Assembly: GCA_963580285.1 (NCBI GenBank)
Contig: OY757015.1
Coordinates: 150,906,082-150,970,081, forward strand
Origin: Lucinisca nassula
Taxonomy: Eukaryota; Mollusca; Bivalvia; Lucinida; Lucinidae
Length of the DNA: 64,000 nt
Direction: 5' to 3'
The notes under the pieces were generated by a model. It was not told the DNA's origin, did not search any database, and was given only the letters and a program-made list of their open reading frames with translations. The position numbers and the translations under genes are program-made. This document shows positions 52,500 to 61,060 of the stretch, in pieces. Position 1 is the stretch's first letter; every line of letters starts with the position of its first letter.

Positions 52500-54075
52500 G
52501 AGCTGTCAGAGGATCTGACTATAGCCCCGCTTCAGCGCTGTCAGAGAAGAAAGTTATTTAAGCTGCAGAGAAAACAGTTATGAACAAGAAATAACTGTTG
52601 AAAATTTTACATTATCTGGAAAAACTCTAAGAGTTGTGAGCCCTTGTCCCTCATTTCAATGAGCATGATACATTACCAGAATGTCCATGTTTATACTAAA
52701 TTTCATCTTCCATTTTTCAATGTTCAAAGGGTAATAACTCCTAAAGTAGGCAAATCAGAGTCAGGGTTCCTGCGCTCTGCACATTGTCTCATGGTGCTTT
52801 ACACTTGTGTGAAGTGTCATGAAAATATCTCAAATGGTTTGTGAGTTATGGAGCCGACACAGTCAAAATTGCCTTTTTAAATGTTCAAAGGGCAATAACT
52901 CCTAACGTAGGCAAACCAGAGTTATGGTTCCTGCACTCTGCACATCATCTCAAGGTGCTTTTCATTTATTTGAAGTTTCATGAAAATATCAGAAACGGTT
53001 ATGGAGCGGACATAGTTAAAATTGCCATTTTTTAATATTCAAAAGCCTATAACTGAAAAAGTAGACAATCCAGAGTTTGGGTTCCTGCGCTCTGCACACG
53101 TAATATGGTGCTTTACATTTGTGTGAAGTTTCATAAAATTATCTCAAACGGTTCTTGAGTTATCGAGCAAAGACGGCTAAAATTGATATTTTTCAATATT
53201 CAAAGGGAAATAACTCAAAAATTAGGCAATCCAGAGTTATGGTTCCTGCACTCTGCACACCATCTCATGGTGTTTAATGTTTGTGTGAAGTTTCATGAAA
53301 ATATGTGAATGGGTTTTAAAGTTATGGAGCGGACACGAAAATTGTTAACAGACACAGACAGACACACAGACAGACACACAGAAAATACGAAAACCAGAGT
53401 TATGGTTCTTGCGCTCTGCACATTGTCTCATAGTGCTTAACATTTGTGTGAAGTTTCATGAAATTATCTCAAACGGTTTTCGAGTTATGAAGCGGACACT
53501 GTTAAAATTGCCATTTTTCAATGTTCAAAGGGCAATAACTCCAAAAATAAGCAATGCAGAGTTATGGTTCCTGCGCTCTGCACATCGTCTCATAGTGCTT
53601 AACATTTGTGTGAAGTTTCCTAAAAATATCTCAAACGGTTTTCGAGTTATGAAGAGGACACAATTAAAATTGCCATTTTTCAATGTTCAAAGGGCAATAA
53701 CTCCAAAAGTAGGCAATCCACAGTTATAATTCCTTCGCTTTGCACATTGTCTTATGGTGTTTAACATTTGTGTGAAGTTTCATGAAAATATGTTAAGCAG
53801 ATACAAAGTTATGGAGCCAAAACAAATTAACGGAATCACGGAATTACGGAAAATGTTCAAAGGGCAATAACTCCAAAAGTAGGCAATCCACAGTTATAAT
53901 TCCTTCGCTCTGCACATTGTCTTATGGTGTTTAACATTTGTGTGAAGTTTCATGAAAATATGTTAAGCAGATACAAAGTTATGGAGCCAACACAAATTAA
54001 CGGAATCACGGAATTACGGAATGACAGAAGGACATGGCAAATCCAATATAGCCCCACTTTTTCAAAGCGGGGCTA
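52500..54075 (+). mobile_element. Tandem-core element, 165-bp units, 'tatagcccc' ends
   Basis: The left part has 'gactatagccccgcttcagc' and the right part ends in the hairpin 'tatagccccactttttcaaagcggggctata' (arms 54047-54057 and 54067-54077). Between them are about eight units of about 165 bp ('caaagggcaataactcc', 'tggttcctgcgctctgcaca', 'tgtgtgaagtttcatgaaaa', 'ttgccatttttcaatgttc'). The last two units are almost identical. Confidence 0.75.
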
Positions 54076-54326
54076 TAAAAACACAGACAGCTGTGGCTTT
54101 CACACTAGACAAAATGGTCACACTAACAGAAACTGATAAGATACATCTATTAACCCATTTTGTCCTGAAAAGATACAGTAAAATTCTTATAGTAAGACCA
54201 CCATACGGACTGTTAAAAAAAAAAGGTCTTTATGACCACTTTTGAAAAGTACCAAATGTGGTCTCTTATTAGGAGATGCTGGGTGTCAAAAATCATAAAG
54301 AAAAAATACATGTAACTGAAACCTCA

Positions 54327-54539
54327 TTAACCCTTCTCTTGCTGAATATTCATTTATGCCACACCCATTTCTGACTATGAACCAATCAAATTACTTGATG
54401 TTATTTATTACTACAAATTCATAAACTAAATGCCAAACAGTGTAGATCCTGATCAGATGGCTTCTTCAGAAGCCATCTGATCTGGATCTACACTGTTTGC
54501 AAAGAAAGGGGTTGTCGTGAACAGCAAGATAAGGGTTAA
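54327..54539. mobile_element. TTAA MITE, family B (reverse)
   Basis: TTAACCCTTCTCTTGCTGAA to ACAGCAAGATAAGGGTTAA. T opposite T in the reverse reading, that is, the same mispaired position as the other family B copies. Confidence 0.9.
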
Positions 54540-54671
54540 GCTTTTAAAATCAGACTTTGTTGTATTTTTAGATGGTCTTAATAGCAGAATTTTACTGCAT
54601 CCGTTTCGAAGTCTTGAGGTGTAAGGCTGAGCTATTTTTAGAAATTTATTTAGAAAACCTTTTGCAATCAA

Positions 54672-54765
54672 GGCCCCGACTGAATGTCACATTCGGCTGC
54701 ATCTCATTAGAGCCTGCCCTGTTTGCGTGTATTGTTTAGAACGTTCCCTGTATTAAGTGGGTTAT
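54672..54765. repeat. Degenerate MITE family A fragment
   Basis: 'aggccccgactgaatgtcac', 'tctcattagagcctgccctg', right arm 'ctgtattaagtgggtta'. Confidence 0.45.
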
Positions 54766-54893
54766 GAGGAGACAATATAAATTCTGAAATCAATCTCTCA
54801 TTTGGTGATCTTGACACTGGAAATGTTTTCAAATGGAAACTATATCCCACTTCTTCCATCCCTCATCCACCATAAATATAAACCCAAAACTTT

Positions 54894-54991
54894 TTGTTTG
54901 ATTTGAGGCTTAATGTCCCCGTCAACACTGTATAGGTTGTTTTGGAGACATTGCTTCCAATTTTGTGGGACTTTTACCCGACATTGAGATG
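54894..54991 (-). mobile_element. SINE-F tail fragment
   Basis: 'tttgtttgatttgaggctta' to 'ttgagatga', broken at 54992 by a copy of 165-bp array sequence. Confidence 0.75.
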
Positions 54992-55227
54992 AAACCAGAG
55001 TTATGGTTCCTGCACTCTGCACATCATCTCAAGGTGCTTTTCATTTATTTGAAGTTTCATGAAAATATCAGAAACGGTTATGGAGCGGACATAGTTAAAA
55101 TTGCCATTTTTTAATATTCAAAAGCCTATAACTGAAAAAGTAGACAATCCAGAGTTTGGGTTCCTGCGCTCTGCACACGTAATATGGTGCTTTACATTTG
55201 TGTGAAGTTTCATAAAATTATCTCAAA
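54992..55227 (+). repeat. 236-bp identical copy of 52913-53148
   Basis: From 'aaaccagagttatggttcct' to 'aaaattatctcaaa' it is identical, base for base as read, to 52913-53148, 2.1 kb upstream. The flanks are unrelated on both sides. Confidence 0.9.
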
Positions 55228-56959
55228 TAGTCCGGGATTTGAGGCCACATTTCGAAAAATTTAATGCACCCAAAATTCTCACGCTTTATTTGTGCCGTTT
55301 CATTGAGATAGGAGCCTAACCTATATGACATGTAATTATTTAGTAAATCTGGTGGGGAAAAGGGGTTGAAAATTCTAAAAGTTTACACCCACCCCCATGC
55401 GGATGGTATAGTTGGGTTGAGTTAAGTTATGTGTAGCTTGCGCTTACATATGAATGTTGATTTATTGCATCAGCCAAAATATTTGTCAATACTCGAAGAC
55501 ACCAAAATTCATGATATGACGTAATTACATCCGGTGTTACCATAAATTTTGACCATTGAAATTTGACCCCCAAAATTTGGTAAATTCTACACTATTTTCG
55601 CGCTAAATAATTTTAGTACTTTTTGAAACAATTTCTTTTTCGTCAATATGAATGACGGTTATTTTTGCACGTGCATGTGAAACTTGATGACTCTGTTTCA
55701 ATCCGGGCATGAACAAGGGACTCCGATACCTATTGACCATTTTACAACTTTTTCCTGTTGTGTCACAGATCGTGATAAAAATTATATTAAAACCAACATA
55801 AACTAAATTATTTTACTGGCTGGTCCTAGATGTATCATAACAGGGACCGATAGATATATTTTTGAAAAGTTACTGATGGCCTTTTCCTTCTGGTTTATAT
55901 TTAGTGAGGGGAATATACACCACCAAGCATATTTGTCAGCGGGTGAACTGGCAAGGGATTCTCTAAACTGGTGACTTGAAATAATCAACATTTAATGAAT
56001 ACATTGTATATTTCAAGAATCATTATCCAAAATTTCCGGTTTGTGCTGAAGGCTCCCCAAGTAACATTGACATTATTATATTTTAAACACGTAAGTGTGA
56101 CTGGCCACTTGAAATCTTACTGGGTACCTTATTTTCTGTTAAGTCGCACGACTAAAAATAAACTGTACCCGAGGTTTAATGTAACGTAAAGTCATCCCTT
56201 AAACATCCTTCTGTCTTCCTTTTCCCAGAGTTGTGGTATAACCTGTAAACGTGCATCTTAAGATGTCAGCTGCACTTACTTTGTACCATTCTGCCTACGA
56301 TAGCCTTGTTCCTCTAATCACCATTAGCTCTTAATCGTCCTGTGTCTCTTGTCACACACTGAACAATCTGTTCTCCATCTCCTTTATTACTACTTCCTTT
56401 TTCTGTATTTTGTCCCATTTATTGGTTGTTTTGGGTTTAAAGGCACGTCACCCCTTGCTGGTCATTTTTGTCCACTCTCCAGAGGAAGGGAGAAAAGCGA
56501 CAGAAGAGATAGTTGAGCAGATGAAAGTAAGGGGCAGAGGAGAAAGGGGAAAATGGAAAAGCAGAAACAGAAGAAATAACAGTTTTCTCCCTCTACCCTT
56601 AACTGCTGGAAGAACAGCAGGTCTTGTCCACCTGTAAGCCACTATCAGCTGCACGCCCTATTGACGCAAGAAACACGTCACCTTTGCCTCACCCAACCAC
56701 ACCAATTGTCCCATATAGATTGGCCAAAAAGGTCTTCTATGACAAGGCATCAGGAGTTATCACGTTTGAAAAACAGAGTGTATGAAATGATCAGGAATCT
56801 GTACAAAATATCTCGCACCTCCCATTCAAACACCAAAATGAAAACGTCATGGATGGAAAGCCAGAATGACAGCTATCTCCCCGCATGACCGAAGGGCTAT
56901 CCAAAATAAAAAAAAGGAATTAGCAATACATACAACTTAAGGACTAACTATGAAAATAA
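55228..56959. other. Low-repeat interval, no gene recognised
   Basis: The longest stretch with no obvious repeat. Open frames are under 80 codons and none gives a family I recognise. Includes purine-rich 'gggagaaaagcgacagaaga' near 56487. Host intron or intergenic sequence is likely. Confidence 0.3.
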
Positions 56960-57800
56960 TAAAACACAAACAGGATCGACGAGGGGGTCAGTAAGAAGTT
57001 TTACGGGGGCCGAGGTGGGGTTTGACACTTTAATAGATTTTAGGTGGTCACACTACTCGCCCTTGATTGTCGTGGTTAAAACCGATAAATTGTTCACTCT
57101 ACATGATGGAGTTCTAGCTCATCAGTGCAACATCTCAGAGAACAGAAAATCAAACGACTAAAGAGATGAAACAACGATGAGGACTCGACAGCATGAAATA
57201 GCTAAAATTCTGCAGCAAAGGAAACCGAACAGTTAGGCTCCGGTTAACCCTACCAGAGACAGAGCATCAGACACCTATACCTTCAGGCGTTCTGGCGGAA
57301 ATGCGTTCGTACATATGAAAGGAACTAGGCGGGCGGGTTAATTTACTTGAGGTTGAAACCTAATATGTCAGATATATTGAACAGTGAACAGGGACGATGT
57401 TTGGCATAATAAATGTTATGATTCCTACGTAAATCAAGCTTCTTCTCTTCACCTTTGTCAAGAAGAGTGGGAACATCGGGTTCAACACCGACCCTCGATT
57501 GAACTTTTCTGCATCTTCGGTCGGGCTCATCGGAGTCTAACTGTTGGTTTTCTTTTGCTCCAGCATTTCAGTGGTTTCTTGCTGTCGAGTCCTCACCGTT
57601 GTCTCACCTCTGTGGTTCTTTGATTTCTGTGTTCACGGAGATGTTGCACTGATGAGTTAGGAGGCCTTCATGCGGACTGAACATATTATTTGTCTAAATC
57701 GCGACGGAAGTAAGGGCGAGGATTGTGGCCACGTAAAATCGATTTAAGCCCCCCAGTGGAAATCTTCCACTGACCGTTCCAAGGCGGCTCTTCTGTGGCG
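56960..57800. mobile_element. Foldback element with diverged long arms
   Basis: 57117-57243 matches the complement of 57530-57657 ('ctcatcagtgcaacatctc', 'gaggactcgacagca', 'aacagttaggctccg'), and more weakly further out to about 57030 and 57750. The loop carries a plus-strand stretch reading VWHNKCYDSYVNQASSL ... CIFG, a Cys/His pattern seen at the N-terminus of some transposon proteins. The gene, if it was one, is a short remnant. Confidence 0.55.
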
Positions 57801-58573
57801 ATTTATTTATGTTGTTGTTTGTTTCTTAATGTGTGTATCACTTGTGTCTTTTAATTTTGGATGGCCATATGGCCATTTTGTGGGAAAGTAACTGTCCATA
57901 TGGCCTTCCTTTGTTTAGGTTTCCATTATGGTCTGGTCGCTTAATGTTTGTATTTCTTTCCCTTTGGTGTCTTTTATGGATGGAGTAGGTTAATTGTATC
58001 AATTCCTGATCTTTGTTTTACTTCTACTATTTATGTAACTTTGTGACCTCAATATGCGCATTTTTGCCAAAAGAACGACCAAAAGCAGAGTCATTCAATC
58101 AGCAAATAAGCTGGAGTATATCAAATCCGCAGCTGGAGAATTAGATGTTTTGTTCGCAGTAAAATTTCGCACACCTTCAGTCAAAAGGAGGCTTGATTGT
58201 TCAGAGGCGTAAACTCATTAAAACACGACTTTCCTTCAATTATAAAATACTAAACAAAAAAAATCTGCCAACCCTTTGAAAAAAAAACTGAAATAGGGCC
58301 GCGCTGTTATCTTCACTGAACATTGTCGTCTTTCAGAGGTATTGCTGTCATGGTAACTTCATACCAAACTACCACTGGTCACCATTTAATTGTTTATGAA
58401 GCTAAGCAACAAAAGATAACCAAACAAGCGCAATCAGTAGAAGTATAAGCAGAAAGCTGTGGCTGCTGTATCATGACAACGCCAATTAGAAATGGTTCAC
58501 GCTTGCCATCAAGTTTACGCGACTTTTCCCTGAAAACAAAATTGTAAACAAGCGGCCGACGGGAAACTACGCT
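57801..58573. other. Intervening sequence
   Basis: No gene or repeat recognised. 'catatggcc' is repeated near 57866-57901. Confidence 0.3.
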
Positions 58574-58594
58574 AGGGGCCTCTTTCAAAGAAAC

Positions 58595-58735
58595 AAATCG
58601 TACGATCCTTCGTACGATTATCGTACGACGATCTTACGATTTTCTTACGATTCTCGTACGAGGCTTTCACAAAAAAATCGTACGATTCTCTTAGGATATA
58701 TCGTGGATTTTAGTCCTACGATCGATCGTTAACAA
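58595..58735. repeat. Cluster of TCGTACGA palindromes
   Basis: At least six 'atcgtacga'/'tcttacga' units in about 140 bp in both orientations. Probable subterminal transposase-binding repeats of the Harbinger relic. Confidence 0.75.
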
Positions 58736-58740
58736 TGTCG

Positions 58741-59035
58741 TTTGTTTGATTTGAGGTTTAACGTCCCCGTCAACAATAGAGAGGTCATTTTGGAGACGTT
58801 GCTTCCAATTTTGTGGGACTTTTACCCGACATTGATATGAAATGACATCTCAGGCCCTGTCACCCAATTAAACCAATAGTGTTTATAAGCATGGACAGTC
58901 CGACTCGCACCGCTTTGCCTGGGCAGGCTTAGGTCTTCTTAGCGGTTTACCAGTACTCGTGTGCGACCGGTTTCATCTCTGCATGAAATCACCATGTAGC
59001 CCATTCTATTTCTCCAATTCCCGATGGCCGAAGAC
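58741..59035 (-). mobile_element. SINE-F copy
   Basis: 'tttgtttgatttgaggttta' to 'attcccgatggccgaag'. Full-length but diverged at the head. Confidence 0.75.
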
Positions 59036-59879
59036 CCTTGCCATTTTAGCTTACGATGTCATTAGTTTTGCACAACTTATTACACAGGCTGGTATTTTCA
59101 ATTTAATTTGAGCAATTATCGCTTTATTCATGAAATTTAAGCATCTAAATAGTATTTATTATTGATTGATTCGTGTTTTTCGACGCGTCAGAACAACGTA
59201 GACTCGAGAAAGTGTTTTTAAGGATAGACTCAACCCAATAGATCGTTTAAGTATGTTTCTATTTAAACTTATTGTCTATCACTTGTTGTCTCACAGCTCT
59301 GCCAGTTTAAGTACCAAGTACTGTTATCATTATCGCCATCGCCATCATTATCATCCATGTTCACATCCAAAAAATTAAATTCGAATCCACATCTAATGGA
59401 GACACGCAGTGGCAACTGTGATCAAAATGCATTTCCGCGGTGAATACTGAAAACTTCTTCAAATTTTGTCGTCACATCTGAAGCGTGACATCCACATGTC
59501 ATCTAATATTTTCAAAATACAGCGTGTACGCCGACGACAGGTTGTATAGTCTGTCAAAACGCCGTGAGACGTGACTGCACTTTTAATTTTGGACTAGTCC
59601 TTGTTTTAGGTAAGTCGCCTTCAGTTGGGATTTTTCATTGGGAGATATAGTTTTACTGAGATTCTTACTGCATCATACTAGCTACTTGCCAACGACTTCT
59701 ACATAATGACATTATCAAAAAAACTTATTTATAATTTTAAAATCCCGTGAAAAAAGAAATCCGAAACCTGCTTCCCCTAAAACACGGAATAGCCTTGCCA
59801 CGGTTGAACGTTGAACTCCCAGAGGTCGTTGATAAACTATACCGCTGTTGAGGTCTTGTTCCGGATGAATAACCATGGC

Positions 59880-60526
59880 TTTATATTATCCATTTCAAAT
59901 ATCTTTCACTTTTATGGCTATAGCCTGCGACACACTTGCAAAACACATTGAAACAGGATAATAAAATGCAATGCAAATCTGCAGCTTCTCGTTCGAAGCA
60001 GCCAGTGGCATAGATGCGTAGAGCAGTTGTTAGATGTATAATTGGCGAGATTGTATGCCCTCTTTTGGTTGAGTGTTGTAGCTCACCTGCTTTTGTTGAA
60101 GCTCTACTACTAGCAGATCTGCAATGTACTCTCGGTCTGTATTGCTTTTACTCTTCGAATATACTCCGGATCAATTGGGAAAGTTATATTATCTTTCACT
60201 TTCATGGCTGTAGCCCGTGAAACACTTGAAATACAGAGGCTATTGAAATACCATGCAAATCTGTAACGTCTCGTTGGAAGCAGCCAGTGTCAAAGAAGCG
60301 TAGAGCAGTTGTTAGTTGTATAATTGGCGAAACTGCATGTCCTCTGCTGGTGGGGTGCTGCAGCCCATCTGTTATTATCTCTATCAGATCTAAAATACAC
60401 TCTGCTTAATCTGTACCTCATGATCAATTCATCGGCACTTAAACGATCGATTGGGTTGAGTGTATCCTTAAAGACTCTTTCTTGAGCAATATAATTCATT
60501 CGCCTTGCAACAAGAACAGTGGCCAT
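59880..60526 (-). pseudogene. PIF/Harbinger transposase, N-terminal remains, two tandem pieces
   Basis: The first piece starts at ATG 60526: MATVLVARRMNYIAQERVFK, then DTLNPIDRLSADELIMRYRL, the conserved start of HARBI1-like nucleases. A frameshift near 60407 moves the reading to the frame giving TSRGHAVSPIIQLTTALRFF and TGCFQRDVTDLHGISIASV, the helix-turn-helix-like block before the DDE domain. It ends in a stop near 60210. The second piece (about 60126 to 59880) repeats that block: TKRGHTISPIIHLTTALRIY, then ATGCFEREAADLHCI, with more damage. The DDE catalytic residues are not present, so it is inactive. Duplicated N-terminal blocks suggest unequal exchange or two nested copies. In the full family the protein cuts at TIRs and works with a Myb-like partner; none is seen here. 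Confidence 0.82.
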
Positions 60527-60654
60527 TATTTCAGAATGTTAGGAACACACAATGCTTTTGTGTTAAGAGGAAAGAAACAACTGATTCCCTCTCTTACGAT
60601 TAATGTTTTCGCTCTACGAAGATCGTACGATTCTCGTTGAGCAGATACATGCTT

Positions 60655-61060
60655 GAAAACTAGAGCCAGTGTTTATGAAACACAATGCCCCCAACTGCTT
60701 GACCCTAACACTGCTTGTCCCTAACAGTAATTGAGATATCTTGTTTTTATGTGGCTGTAATGCTGAAATTACACAAGAAAAGCTGTAGTTAATCAGGTCG
60801 TTTATTTATCACCCCCTACTAGTTTTTTTAAGTTACAGGATAATAGCTCATACAGTTTTAGAGATACAGTCAAACTTGTCTTAGTGGCCACCTTTATTAA
60901 GCGAGCAACCTGTCTTAAGCAAGCATGCATTAAGTTCCACAAACTATTCTTCCGCGAAAAACAAAGAAGCATAATACCTTGCATCTTTTATCCAGTGTTT
61001 TTCATGTAACTGTAATGCTCTAAGATACTGTTCATGAACTATAGTTTTTAAATAGTTTTT
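60655..61060. mobile_element. Left end of the satellite-bearing element
   Basis: 'agccagtgtttatgaaacac', 'aatgcccccaactgcttgac' has a hairpin-like start, then degenerate monomers. A Tc1-like end 'tacagtcaaacttgtctta' lies near 60867-60885, as at 45727. Confidence 0.5.

Larger units (their letters stand above)
58574..60640 (-). mobile_element. PIF/Harbinger relic
   Basis: The left end GGGGCCTCTTTCAAAGAAAC followed by many TCGTACGA-type palindromes resembles animal Harbinger ends. Transposase remains are at 59880-60526 (minus). A right end with 'cgaagatcgtacgattctcg' is near 60616-60636 but the terminal GGGCC is not clear. A SINE-F copy sits at 58741-59035. 59036-59880 holds nothing I recognise. 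Confidence 0.6.

Noticed and set aside
53409..53729. A 106-codon open frame
   Set aside because: It spans two 165-bp tandem units and repeats its own sequence with that period.
56410..56890. Two consecutive open frames with charged residues
   Set aside because: Purine-rich low-complexity stretch; different frames on both strands are open and none has a recognisable domain.
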